Assembly: GCA_964525675.1 (NCBI GenBank)
Contig: CAZGJW010000001.1
Span: 1 to 64,000, forward strand
Direction of reading: 5' to 3'
DNA from: CAYSRJ01 sp964525675
GTDB lineage: Bacteria; Spirochaetota; B62-G9; DRHN01
DNA length: 64,000 nucleotides
Shown: positions 8,160 to 17,139 of the stretch, one piece after another
Layout of the letters: every line of letters starts with the position of its first letter
How positions within the stretch are numbered: the stretch's first letter is position 1
Translations under genes and position numbers: made by a program
The notes under the pieces: generated by a model
The model's input: only the letters and a program-made list of their open reading frames with translations
Database searches by the model: none
Told to the model about the DNA's origin: nothing

Positions 8160-9185
8160 ATGACAGGCAAAAAACCGTTTGGTCTCATCATACTCTCTCT
8201 TGCCGTGCTTGGTATAATCGTCTTTTTCGTCAACACCTTTGCGAACAGCTATATAAAACGTGTTGCCAACCTGATGATGATATATATCATCCTTGCGGTA
8301 AGCCTGAATCTCTTGACCGGATTTACCGGCATCGTTTCCCTCGGCCAGATAGGTTTCATGTCTATAGGCGCGTATACTTCTGCCATACTCACCCTGAGTC
8401 CCCGCCTAAAACACAGGTGGCTCATCGGACTACCGGAATGGCTGCAATCTGTACACATGCATCTTTTTCCTGCAATGCTCATAGGTGGCATCCTGTCGGT
8501 TATTATTGCCCTGGGAGTCGGATACGTCATTCTGCGTCTCCGTGGCGTATATATAGCGGTGGCCACCCTCGGTTTTCTCGTCATCGTGAAGGTTATGGCT
8601 GAAAACTGGATTGGTGTCACCAGGGGAGGGCGGGGAATCTCCACGCTTCCCGGCTATACGAATCTCTGGTGGACTACGGGAGCTGCACTTATAACGATAT
8701 ATGTCGTATGGCGGCTGGTAAAATCACCCTACGGTCGAAAAATGACGGCAATACGGGAGCATGACCTTGCCGCGCAGAGCGTGGGCGTCCATGCGCCGAA
8801 AATACGGCTCTTGTCCTTTACGGTGAGCGCCTTTTTTACCTCCATTGCCGGATCTCTCTGGGCGAATCTCATCGGTGTTGTATCGCCGGGCAGTTTCTAC
8901 CTGTGGCTTACCCTTCTCATTATCATCATGATGGTTGTCGGGGGAATGGGAAGCATCACGGGGTCTGTCGTTTCAACCATCGGTTTCACTATCCTTCTCG
9001 AGTGGCTGCGGAACTTCGAAAGCAGGGTTGCGGTTTACGGCATTCACTACATCCTGTTCGCACTGATTTTTATGTTGATCATTATTTTTCGTCCCCAGGG
9101 GCTGTTCGGAACAAGGGAAATCAGCCGTGAGAAGCTCTCGGAGTTTATGCGCCGATTTTTAGGCCGGGGTAAAATCCGTACATAA
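8160..9185 (+). CDS. livM: Branched-chain amino acid-type ABC transporter permease LivM
   Basis: 341 residues from ATG 8160 (MTGKKPFGLII), preceded by AGAGGAG and one base after the livH stop. The frame is open further upstream inside livH, but no better start exists there. About nine transmembrane helices; LNLLTGFTGIVSLGQIGFM and the loop MVVGGMGSITGSVVS are family hallmarks. Partner of LivH. Confidence 0.9.
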   Translation: MTGKKPFGLIILSLAVLGIIVFFVNTFANSYIKRVANLMMIYIILAVSLNLLTGFTGIVSLGQIGFMSIGAYTSAILTLSPRLKHRWLIGLPEWLQSVHMHLFPAMLIGGILSVIIALGVGYVILRLRGVYIAVATLGFLVIVKVMAENWIGVTRGGRGISTLPGYTNLWWTTGAALITIYVVWRLVKSPYGRKMTAIREHDLAAQSVGVHAPKIRLLSFTVSAFFTSIAGSLWANLIGVVSPGSFYLWLTLLIIIMMVVGGMGSITGSVVSTIGFTILLEWLRNFESRVAVYGIHYILFALIFMLIIIFRPQGLFGTREISREKLSEFMRRFLGRGKIRT

Positions 9186-9253
9186 GAAGGGAGGTGAGAG
9201 TGAATATATAAAAATACAGGGTATTAAAAAATTTAAATATTTGGAGGTGTACA

Positions 9254-10411
9254 ATGCGTAAGTTATTTATTCTTTTTCTGGTTGCAGCAATGGTTCTGGG
9301 CGTTCAGCTTGCCTTTGCCGGTAAAGGTGGAAACACAATTAAGATCGGCGCGATCGAGAACCTAACGGGTTCGCAGGCGTCTCTGGATGCGCCCTCGCTG
9401 AACGGAGTCAAGCTTGCCTTGAAAGAGGCCAACGATGCTGGCGGTGTGCTTGGTAAAAAGATTGAGCTCGTAGTTCGCGATGGAAAATCCGATCCCGCAA
9501 CACTAGCTGTTGCCGCCGATGACCTTGTGAGAAAGGGTGTGGTGGCAATTACCGGCCTCAGTGACACAACTATGGTCCTCGCGGCTGCACCTGCAGCACA
9601 AAAAGCCGGTATAGCCTTTGTTACCTCAGGTGCAACGGCACCTTCCCTCCCTGATGAGGTCGGTGACTATTTGTTCATGGAGCCGTTCGGTGACAATGTG
9701 CAGGCAGCGGCTGCAGCGGAATACGCCTACCAGCAGGGCGCACGAACCGCGTGGATACTCTACGACAAGGCCATGGACTATACCCTCCTGCTTCAGAAGT
9801 ACTTTGCCGAGCGTTTCAAAGGACTGGGGGGCACGATTATTTCAAGCGACACCTACCAGACGGGTGACACCGACTTCAGAGCTCAGCTCACAAGGTTGAA
9901 GGCACTGAGCCCCCAGCCCGATATACTCTTCATTTCATCAGGACCGGATGATATCGGGACGATCGTAAAACAGGTACGTGAGCTTGGAATCAATACACCG
10001 ATCGTCGGTGGTGACGGATACGATACGCCCCTGCTCGTCGAGGTTGCCGGTCCCGAGGCAGCGGATAATGTGTACTTTACCACACATATATCCTTTGATT
10101 CGCCAAAGGCCAAAGCTTTTTCGGAAAAGTACAAGAAGATGTTCGGCCATGAACCGGAAAACGCCTTTGCCGCACTGGGGTACGATGCCTTCAACCTGAT
10201 CGTCGATGCAATCAAGCGAGCAGGCACCGATGATCCCAAGGCGATTCGCAACGCTATCGCCGCAACAAAGGGCTTTGAAGGTGTAACCGGCACGATCAAT
10301 TATCCTCCGGGAAAGAGGGTGCCGCAGAAATCGGTCACGATCATCCAGGTTAAAAAGGGCAAGCTCGTATTTTTAAACGAAGTCATGCCGAAAGTGATAC
10401 CTGCTCCGTAA
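9254..10411 (+). CDS. livK: Periplasmic substrate-binding protein LivK type
   Basis: 385 residues with a clear signal peptide (MRKLFILFLVAAMVLGVQLAFA) and a type I periplasmic binding fold (IKIGAIENLTGSQASLDA, LKEANDAGGVLGKKIELVVRDGKSDP, FLYPPGKRVP-like C-terminus). Good ribosome site (TTGGAGGTG). It captures the ligand for LivGFHM; the ligand cannot be read from sequence, and the neighbouring creatininase-family enzyme hints at an amide-containing compound rather than leucine. The binding-protein gene lies last, 68 nt after livM. Confidence 0.88.
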   Translation: MRKLFILFLVAAMVLGVQLAFAGKGGNTIKIGAIENLTGSQASLDAPSLNGVKLALKEANDAGGVLGKKIELVVRDGKSDPATLAVAADDLVRKGVVAITGLSDTTMVLAAAPAAQKAGIAFVTSGATAPSLPDEVGDYLFMEPFGDNVQAAAAAEYAYQQGARTAWILYDKAMDYTLLLQKYFAERFKGLGGTIISSDTYQTGDTDFRAQLTRLKALSPQPDILFISSGPDDIGTIVKQVRELGINTPIVGGDGYDTPLLVEVAGPEAADNVYFTTHISFDSPKAKAFSEKYKKMFGHEPENAFAALGYDAFNLIVDAIKRAGTDDPKAIRNAIAATKGFEGVTGTINYPPGKRVPQKSVTIIQVKKGKLVFLNEVMPKVIPAP

Positions 10412-10818
10412 GTGGGCGTGGAGTGAAGGTGATCTCTACCGTTTCATCACTGCAGGTGCGCTTTTTTGCAGGGCATTTCCCGGCGCGCACCTGCAGACAT
10501 GATGATTGTTATCCGGGCGATTCGCATCCAAATAACGGCCGCCTGTGCGGCGCAATAAGGTTCAGTGGGGCAGCATCGGCTGAAAAAACTCAGTCGAGCG
10601 AAAAGAGTTCCCATTTACGTTTCGCGGAGGGCATACCGACTGTCTGCGGCATAAAAAGGTGTATCGATCAAAAACCGGGCTGTATTAAGTTGTTTTATTT
10701 AACCGTAGACAGATAGAGAAGAGAGAAGTACTTCATTATGATCAGGCGGAAAGTAGAAAGAAGTTACGCACTGTTATTACAACTTTATAAGCCCCATTAG
10801 TATATAAGGAGACGCATC
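10412..10818. other. 407-bp intergenic region with a perfect hairpin
   Basis: No convincing gene: the one open frame (10423-10716) lacks a ribosome site and family-like composition. The region holds the 12-bp inverted repeat at 10450-10496 and an A/T-richer end with AAGGAG before the creatininase-family gene. Confidence 0.5.
10450..10496. repeat. Perfect 12-bp inverted repeat after livK
   Basis: CTGCAGGTGCGC (10450-10461) and GCGCACCTGCAG (10485-10496) are exact complements with a 23-nt loop. No T-run follows, so it is not a standard intrinsic terminator; it may protect the livK mRNA 3' end, slow transcription into the next gene, or bind a protein. Confidence 0.75.
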
Positions 10819-11574
10819 ATGGATGAATTTCTAGTTGAAGGATTAACCTCAAGCAGGTTTAAAGAAAAGGGTTTCGAAGTTGCACTTGTTGCCGTCGGCT
10901 CCACAGAAACGCACGGCTCCCACCTGCCGCTTTCCACCGATACATACGTCGCCTACGAAATTGCAAAAGCGGTCGCAAAACAGGTTAAAAAAGCGTTTGT
11001 CGTGCCCCCTCTGTTTTTCGGGATGAGTGAACACTACCGGCAAGGGGCCTTTTTTATATCATTGAAACCGGAACATTTGATATCAGTCCTTACCGACATC
11101 TTTGATTCCATCTACAGCAACGGTATTACACACATTATCATGATCAACGGGCATGACGGGAATATCGCTCCTCTCGAAGTAGCGGGAAGAAATTTCAAGG
11201 TTCATCACAAAGATGTTGTGATTGCTGTTCTCGAAAAATGGTGGGAGCTTCCCGGTAAAGTACTGCCGGAGGGATTTTTCGAGGTGTGGGAGGGGCTCGG
11301 TCATGCAGGGGAAGGAGAAACCTCCATGTGTCTTCACCTGTTTCCCGATCTTGTTGAGATGGACAAGGCGAAGGGCAGAGTACCGTATCTGCCGAAAAAC
11401 CTCGATGTGAAATGGGATTTCTCAGAGCTGACAGACACGGTGGCAACCGGCGATCCAACAAAGGCTACGGCCGAAAAGGGAAAAAAGATGATGGAAGTCG
11501 TCGTCGATGCAGTTGTCTCTTTTATAAAAGAGATGGATGAAAAAAAATGGCAGTACGGGCTTAAAACCCTTTGA
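10819..11574 (+). CDS. Creatininase-family amidohydrolase
   Basis: 251 residues, typical family length. Metal-binding motifs are present: GSTETHGSHLP (Glu30, His32), STDT (Asp41), INGHDGN (His112) and GHAGEGETS (Glu165). The family includes creatininase, the mycofactocin peptidase MftE and many uncharacterised amidohydrolases using two metal ions. The ribosome site is AAGGAG. It lies between the liv transporter and a LeuA-like enzyme on the same strand, so hydrolysis of an imported cyclic amide, lactam or peptide is a reasonable guess. A second family member lies at 56611-57411 and shares the C-terminal GDPTKAT motif. Confidence 0.8.
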   Translation: MDEFLVEGLTSSRFKEKGFEVALVAVGSTETHGSHLPLSTDTYVAYEIAKAVAKQVKKAFVVPPLFFGMSEHYRQGAFFISLKPEHLISVLTDIFDSIYSNGITHIIMINGHDGNIAPLEVAGRNFKVHHKDVVIAVLEKWWELPGKVLPEGFFEVWEGLGHAGEGETSMCLHLFPDLVEMDKAKGRVPYLPKNLDVKWDFSELTDTVATGDPTKATAEKGKKMMEVVVDAVVSFIKEMDEKKWQYGLKTL

Positions 11575-11667
11575 TACAGATGAACACCCAATCGACGCTC
11601 AAATAATGCACGCAGCAACGAAGCTGAAGCGGGTGACGTTTAAAGAGTTTTCGATGAGGAAGGAAGA

Positions 11668-13053
11668 ATGAAAGAATACCCTCTTCAAGACGTTAAAAGT
11701 CCCAACCTTCTGAAGAGCACCTTTCCCTATTCACTTCCGCCGCGCATACTGTTTGAAGATAAGATCAAAGACACAATCGACGGCAGGGAAATTGAGTTCG
11801 ACACACCGTCTGTCGAGAAAAGAGATCTCTTTATTACCGACACTACGTTCAGGGACGGCCAGCAGTCACGCCCTCCATACTCCGTCGAGCAGACAAAAAA
11901 AATATTCGAGATGCTCTCGAAGGCCGGAGGCCCGCAGGGTGTTATCCGCCAGTCTGAGTTTTTCCTGTACACAAGGCAGGATAGGATGAAGGTCGATGCC
12001 TGCAGGGAACTCGGCCTCAAATACCCCGAAATAACGGGATGGATCAGTGCCCAGAAAGGCGAGCTTAGACCGGTGAGGGAGATGGGGCTGCGGGAGACCG
12101 GCATGCTCACCTCGTGCTCCGATTACCACATATTCTACAAACAGAAAAAGACCCGCATACAGGCTGCAGACCAGTATATCCAGGCGGTGGAAGCAGCGCT
12201 TGAAGCGGGCATCAGGCCGCGCTGTCACCTGGAGGATATCACCCGCGCGGATATCAAGGGGTTCGTCGTTCCCTTCGTTCAACGGCTCGAGCGGCTTACC
12301 GAACAGGTGCCTGATTCTCTCAAAATAAAGATCCGCCTCTGCGATACTATGGGATTCGGGTTGTCCCTGCCGGGCATACCGGAGCCCCGGTCCATACCGA
12401 AGCTCATCTGGCGGATGATCAACGAATGCGGCATACCGGGCGAGTATCTTGAGTGGCATGGGCATAACGACTTTCACAAGGTGCACAGCAACGCCCTGGC
12501 AGCCTGGGTATACGGGGCCGACGCGGTGAACACGACCCTCTTCGGCCTCGGTGAGCGTACAGGCAACCCACCACTTGAAGGAGCGCTCGTCGAGTACGTG
12601 TCCATCAAGGGCAGGCCAAACGGCATACAACTACCGGTCATAACACAGCTTGCCGACTACTATCAGACTTCGATAGATGCCGCTATACCCGCAAACTACC
12701 CGTTTGTCGGGCGTGATTTCAACACGACAAGGGCGGGTATTCATGCGAAGGGACTTCGTAAAAACGAGGAAATTTACAGTATCTTTGATACAGCTGCGCT
12801 GCTGAACAGTCCGCCAAAGGTGGCCATCACCGATAAATCGGGCACAGATGGGATTGCGCTCTGGGTAAACAATTTTCTCGGTTTGAAGGGGGAGGAACGT
12901 CTTACCCTGACAAAGGTCGCACGGATCCAGCGCTGGGTGATGGATCAGTATGAAAAAGAGGGACGGCTTACCGCAATCTCAGAGAAGGAGCTTGCCGAAC
13001 AGGTGAAGCTTCATTTCCCAGACCTGTACAGGGAAAAAAAAGGACCAAACTGA
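11668..13053 (+). CDS. LeuA-superfamily acyl-CoA condensing enzyme, candidate (Re)-citrate synthase
   Basis: 461 residues with the DRE-TIM barrel motif DTTFRDGQQSRPP (about 58-70), CDTMGFG and the HxH metal site WHGHNDFHK. GERTGNPPLEG completes the LeuA-type active site. The long N-terminus and the patterns GVIRQSEFFLY, YPEITGWI and GILTSCSDYHIF-like (here GMLTSCSDYHIF) are, from memory, those of the clostridial (Re)-citrate synthase group rather than of 2-isopropylmalate synthase; a LeuA regulatory domain is absent. It would condense acetyl-CoA with oxaloacetate or another 2-oxoacid. No leuBCD genes are nearby, which fits. The exact 2-oxoacid is not settled. Confidence 0.65.
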   Translation: MKEYPLQDVKSPNLLKSTFPYSLPPRILFEDKIKDTIDGREIEFDTPSVEKRDLFITDTTFRDGQQSRPPYSVEQTKKIFEMLSKAGGPQGVIRQSEFFLYTRQDRMKVDACRELGLKYPEITGWISAQKGELRPVREMGLRETGMLTSCSDYHIFYKQKKTRIQAADQYIQAVEAALEAGIRPRCHLEDITRADIKGFVVPFVQRLERLTEQVPDSLKIKIRLCDTMGFGLSLPGIPEPRSIPKLIWRMINECGIPGEYLEWHGHNDFHKVHSNALAAWVYGADAVNTTLFGLGERTGNPPLEGALVEYVSIKGRPNGIQLPVITQLADYYQTSIDAAIPANYPFVGRDFNTTRAGIHAKGLRKNEEIYSIFDTAALLNSPPKVAITDKSGTDGIALWVNNFLGLKGEERLTLTKVARIQRWVMDQYEKEGRLTAISEKELAEQVKLHFPDLYREKKGPN

Positions 13054-13197
13054 CGTGATGCGTACACCCAGTCAGCACATACACCCAGGCGGCATACGCA
13101 CCCACACGAAACGTACCGCAGGTCCCGAATTCTTCGAGTGCAATCAACACAATGAGAGCCTCATTCAACTGACCGCAGATCGGTTGAACATGAAACG

Positions 13198-13881
13198 TCA
13201 CATAACCCCTTCAAAGATTACGATAACCCGTCTGTTCTTTCGCCGTCCTGCCTTTGTTTCATTTGTTGTAACAGGGTACAGTTCACCGAATGCCCGGATG
13301 CCGATTATCTCCGGATCGATACCGAGCTCAGACATCAGGGATTGTCTTACATTTTCCGCCCGCTCACGGGAGAGTTTGTAGTTGTGCGCTTCCGTGCCCA
13401 CTCGATCTGCATATCCCTCAACGATTACCTGAGTCAGCCTGGCCGTGGGGTGAGCCTTCATAAACTTCATTGCCTCATCACGTTCTTTGAGATACTCAGG
13501 CTTTATATGAGCACTGTCGATATCAAATTCGAGAGTATACTCTATTTTGAATTTCTCGCCCTCCTCGACCGCACATCCATGAGCGTCGACAATGGCTCCC
13601 GGTGCCGTATCCGGACACCTGTCTATGTCATCCGGAATGCCGTCGCCGTCGCTGTCCACCTCAACAACTGTCACCTGCGGCTCAGCCTGCGCTTCAGCCT
13701 TTTCAGGCTCTTTTTTCTCAGGTTCCTGTGGCTGGGCCTGAGGTTCAACCTCTGCCTGCGCCTGCTGCTCCACTGCAGGCTCCTCCTTGACGCTTTCAGA
13801 CTTCGTTGCACACCCCGAAAAGACAAAAATTATAGACAAAAACATAATAGCTGTTACAAACAGAATTTTAAGCGGTTTCAA
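13198..13881 (-). CDS. OmpA-family lipoprotein with thrombospondin type-3 repeat
   Basis: 227 residues. Signal peptide ending in the lipobox VFSGC (Cys24), then a Glu/Gln/Pro/Ala-rich linker (about 30-72), one calcium-binding type-3 repeat DSDGDGIPDDIDRCPDTAPG (about 76-95), and an OmpA C-terminal peptidoglycan-binding domain (about 112-225; TLEFDIDSAHIKPE, VEGYADRVGTEAHNYKLS, RKNRRVIVI). It should sit in the outer membrane and hold it to peptidoglycan. It is convergent with the LeuA-like gene and lies 79 nt after the TIR gene, with its own ribosome site. Confidence 0.88.
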   Translation of the reverse strand: MKPLKILFVTAIMFLSIIFVFSGCATKSESVKEEPAVEQQAQAEVEPQAQPQEPEKKEPEKAEAQAEPQVTVVEVDSDGDGIPDDIDRCPDTAPGAIVDAHGCAVEEGEKFKIEYTLEFDIDSAHIKPEYLKERDEAMKFMKAHPTARLTQVIVEGYADRVGTEAHNYKLSRERAENVRQSLMSELGIDPEIIGIRAFGELYPVTTNETKAGRRKNRRVIVIFEGVM

Positions 13882-13960
13882 CGGTTTTTTCCTCCTTTCA
13901 CCATTTTCGGTAAAGGATATTTTATTACACTTTCACATAAAAGTACAATGATTTGTTGAC

Positions 13961-14971
13961 TCAATTCTTCATGCGCGAATCGATTACTTTATCAAGCTTT
14001 TCGAGGAATTCCCTCTCTGAAAGCTCATACTTATTTATAAACTGCATGGTACCTATCTGCAGTTTCATGCCCTCGGTCAAACTGGTTTCTTTAATAAACA
14101 CGACCAGTATGTTCTTGTTTTCGGTAAAGGCAAGATTAATCTCATTTCTCACGTTCCGCGACACCGCCGCATGGGGGCTCATAAGAACGAGAAACTGGGT
14201 GCAGTTGACAATCGCTTTCCCGACGATCTCAGGCCATTCATTTCCAGGCTCTATCCCCTCATCGTACCATATGCGGTAGCGCTTCTTGTAAAGTTTTTTT
14301 ATGATACTGAAAACCGCTTTCATATCCTCATGTGCGTAGCTCGTAAAAAGATATGAGCGTATCCCATTATAGGCCTCAAAAGGCGGCTTGATCGGCGGTG
14401 CATGTCCCGTTCGTTTCCTTTTTATGAGTGATGTCTTCCTGGCGGGCCTTTTTGGTGCAGAAATTTTTGTAGATACCTTTAGAGACGATTCCCGGGGCTT
14501 TTTCGATGGTGATTTTTTTGCGGAGATCTTTTTTTGCACCTTTTTACCTGAGGTCTTTATTGTTGCTGCTTTTGTTGCCGCGGATGTCCTGTTTTTTGTC
14601 CTGGTGCCCTTTTTTGCAGAAGCCCTGGTTGAAAGACTTTTCGAAGCAGTCGATCCGTCCTTCTTCGCTGCGGTTTTCTTCGCCTGTGATTTCGGCACAG
14701 CAACAGGGGACGCCTTTCTTCCCGAAGGTCCAGCCGAGGCTTTTATCTTTGGCCGGGCTTTTGATTTCGGGGTTTTTACTGTTGCCGCAGGCCGTTTCTT
14801 TACCGCAGTTTTTGCACCCTTTGGGGCGGATTTTTTTGAAAAAGCGGTCGAGGTTTTTCTTGTCGACTTTACGGCTTTTTTCACGGATGCCCCTGAGGCA
14901 GATTTCAAATTCTGCTTCTTTTTAGCAGAAGCCCGGCCTTTTCTTGTCGCCTTCTTATTTCTCCCTAACAT
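13961..14971 (-). CDS. TIR-domain protein with long histone-H1-like basic tail
   Basis: 336 residues from ATG 14971; GGGGAG (14980-14985) is 8 nt upstream, whereas the alternative GTG at 14977 would be only 2 nt from it. Residues 1-190 are almost purely Lys/Ala/Ser/Thr/Arg/Pro with KKxA-type repeats, like eukaryotic histone H1 tails or bacterial Hc1/AlgP proteins, and probably bind nucleic acid. Residues about 205-330 are a TIR domain: YLFTSYAHED, RIWYDEGIEPGNEWPE and SRNVRNEINLAF, whose Glu277 is the expected NADase catalytic residue. Bacterial TIR domains commonly cleave NAD+ or make signalling nucleotides in phage defence. It follows the cyclase gene by 26 nt and is probably its effector partner. 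No cyclic-nucleotide-binding domain is visible. Confidence 0.8.
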   Translation of the reverse strand: MLGRNKKATRKGRASAKKKQNLKSASGASVKKAVKSTRKTSTAFSKKSAPKGAKTAVKKRPAATVKTPKSKARPKIKASAGPSGRKASPVAVPKSQAKKTAAKKDGSTASKSLSTRASAKKGTRTKNRTSAATKAATIKTSGKKVQKKISAKKSPSKKPRESSLKVSTKISAPKRPARKTSLIKRKRTGHAPPIKPPFEAYNGIRSYLFTSYAHEDMKAVFSIIKKLYKKRYRIWYDEGIEPGNEWPEIVGKAIVNCTQFLVLMSPHAAVSRNVRNEINLAFTENKNILVVFIKETSLTEGMKLQIGTMQFINKYELSEREFLEKLDKVIDSRMKN

Positions 14972-15003
14972 AGTCACATCTCCCCTTTACCGATGTATCC
15001 GGC

Positions 15004-17139
15004 CTATCCGATTTCGTTCCTCCGCTTGATGAGATATATGGGATAGGTACCGAACTTTTTCGGTAAAACAATAACACCGACGTAAATGCACTCCAGCCGG
15101 TTTTGACGGTGTGATACAAGCAGTGACGCAAACTGCTCGCTTGCATACACGTTTCCCGGGTTCGTTATCGGCTCTATACGCGCTGCTCTATTTACATGGC
15201 GGCCGAAATAGTTCACCTTTTTTAATATCGGCTCTTTTGCCCCAAAAACTGGACCAACATGCAATCCTATCCGTATACTCAGATCTTCAGAGAGGTACAT
15301 GCTCTTCCAGTCCTTTTTTTTCAATAAATCGCGGAGCTCGAGCGCATACTCTGCTGCAGAAATAAGATCGTTGTATACGAAGTACAGAGCATCCCCCCAG
15401 ATATTTTTAAAGATAGGCTTATACTGCGTACTTTTCAGGCTCTGGGCGATGGCTCCCAGATAATTTTTTATAAAGAAGGGGATCTGCTCTTCTTTCAATG
15501 CACTGAACCCGGCAAGGTCCGCAAACAACATGGCCTTCACCGAACGGTTCACATCCTTGACAGTGTCAGTCAGTTTAACTGGCGGAGCAAGGGAATGCAG
15601 TGTATCCGATGCGGACCCTTCGATATTCATTTGACCCGCTTTCCCTCCATCCGACTTACGTCTGTCGTCGGAAAAATCTTTCTCAAGTAATCCGTTCTGG
15701 AACGAACCACTATCCGACACACTGGCTAAACCGCTGTCCGGTATTCCGGTGTCCTCTATATCGTTACCCAGTAAAACACCGCGGTGGGTCTTTCTTTCAG
15801 CGCGCTGTTTTGAACGATTTTTACAAATCCTGTTAATATCGATGATCTCGATGGGATATTTATTATCTTCCCATGTTGTAATAAAATCGTACGTTCCTCC
15901 AGTCTTTCTACTCCTCTTGCCGTCCCACACAGCAATGAGCACGGGGTCTGTTGCCAGAAGTTCGCTTCTTAAAAGTGTTTTCCCCATAATGATTCTATTC
16001 GCGTAATCGAACAGGAGGTCGTCACCAGAATACTTTCCCTCCGTTGCCATGAGGACCTGTGTACTTCGCTTCAGGGCTCGCTGTACTCGTTCAACCCATA
16101 CTCTGCCGGCAAACTCAACACTCGCACGTATAAAATCCTCCAACACGAAGGGAAGGACAATATTTGTTTCCGCCTTTCGCGCCTGCATGCACTCGAGAAA
16201 GAGTGTGTCCGAACCGCAGGCCGCAGATGAGTAGCCTATTCCGGGATTGACACGTTCAAGCACATCACAAACCGCATTTTTCACATCCTCCTCGATGTCC
16301 GGCGGAAAACGGGAAGGTCTTCTTCCGGGTTGATCGATCATATGACCTGTAAAGGCGACAACAGGCGGCACCTTTAAAAGGGCAAATATTTCTTCTTCAA
16401 TGTCGATATAATTCTTAAGCAGGCCCATTTGCTTGCGCGTGCTCGCCAGGTATGAATAATTCTTCCCGCTGGCACGCTGTGCGAATTTTAAGTACTGCAG
16501 GGCCTTCTCTGCATCTCCAAGAAGCAGAAGTCCCTCTCCCATTGTTGCGAGTATCCAGTAGTCACGTTTTTCACCCGCACGCATTCGATCCAGGCATATT
16601 TTCAGCACCATCTTTGCGAGTCTACCGGCATTTTCTCTTTCACCGAGCATAAGGCTCATACTCGCAGCATTTATTCCCGAATAGTAGCCTCTGCTCTTCT
16701 TGAACGCCTGTAGATAGAAATTTTTTGATTTCTCCAGGTACGAGGTGTCTCCCTGCGCCCCTCCTGAAATCACCCACATATCCTTGTACACCCGGCCCAG
16801 GATACCGAGCGTTTCTTCATCAAAATGACCTTTTTTCACCAGGTCGGTGAGCATCTGCCGGGCACTGTTCAAAAACCCACACTTTATGAGCGAAAGCGCG
16901 TACAACTGCGTCAGTCGAAGATTTTCCGGAAAATATTCTAGCCCCTCCTTGAGAATATCATGCGCGAACATCGACTGCCCGAGTTTGTCTGCAATTTCAC
17001 CGAGCCGAATGTAGAAGTACGGCTGAGAGCTCCATATAGAATCATCTTTAGAGATCCAGAGCTCATGTATGATATTTTCTATGTCGTCTGACTTAGAATC
17101 GAGGTAGGTATCGAATTTTTCTGTGCTTGTCTTTTCCAT
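15004..17139 (-). CDS. TPR - SLOG-like - class III nucleotide cyclase
   Basis: 711 residues in three parts. Residues 1-250 are TPR-like helical repeats of the type databases call TRAFs-binding. Residues about 257-435 are a Rossmann-like domain (VVAFTGHMIDQPGRRP, GYSSAACGSDTLF, VWDGKRSRKTGGT) resembling SLOG nucleotide-ligand sensors. A low-complexity linker (440-530) leads to a class III cyclase domain (535-700): FADLAGFS (Asp541), NIWGDALYF (Asp583), IRIGLHVGPVF and FGRHVNRAARIE (Asn650, Arg654). Both metal Asp residues are present, so it should be active. The base-contact residue that is often Asp before YFGxxVN is Asn643 here, so the product base is uncertain. First gene of a pair with the TIR gene. 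Confidence 0.8.
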   Translation of the reverse strand: MEKTSTEKFDTYLDSKSDDIENIIHELWISKDDSIWSSQPYFYIRLGEIADKLGQSMFAHDILKEGLEYFPENLRLTQLYALSLIKCGFLNSARQMLTDLVKKGHFDEETLGILGRVYKDMWVISGGAQGDTSYLEKSKNFYLQAFKKSRGYYSGINAASMSLMLGERENAGRLAKMVLKICLDRMRAGEKRDYWILATMGEGLLLLGDAEKALQYLKFAQRASGKNYSYLASTRKQMGLLKNYIDIEEEIFALLKVPPVVAFTGHMIDQPGRRPSRFPPDIEEDVKNAVCDVLERVNPGIGYSSAACGSDTLFLECMQARKAETNIVLPFVLEDFIRASVEFAGRVWVERVQRALKRSTQVLMATEGKYSGDDLLFDYANRIIMGKTLLRSELLATDPVLIAVWDGKRSRKTGGTYDFITTWEDNKYPIEIIDINRICKNRSKQRAERKTHRGVLLGNDIEDTGIPDSGLASVSDSGSFQNGLLEKDFSDDRRKSDGGKAGQMNIEGSASDTLHSLAPPVKLTDTVKDVNRSVKAMLFADLAGFSALKEEQIPFFIKNYLGAIAQSLKSTQYKPIFKNIWGDALYFVYNDLISAAEYALELRDLLKKKDWKSMYLSEDLSIRIGLHVGPVFGAKEPILKKVNYFGRHVNRAARIEPITNPGNVYASEQFASLLVSHRQNRLECIYVGVIVLPKKFGTYPIYLIKRRNEIG

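Noticed and set aside
10423..10716. 97-codon frame after livK
   Set aside because: No ribosome site, spans the inverted repeat, and composition is not protein-like.
14388..15029. Phe-rich plus-strand frame opposite the TIR gene
   Set aside because: Phe/Ala/Val richness is simply the complement of Lys/Ala/Ser codons of the basic tail.
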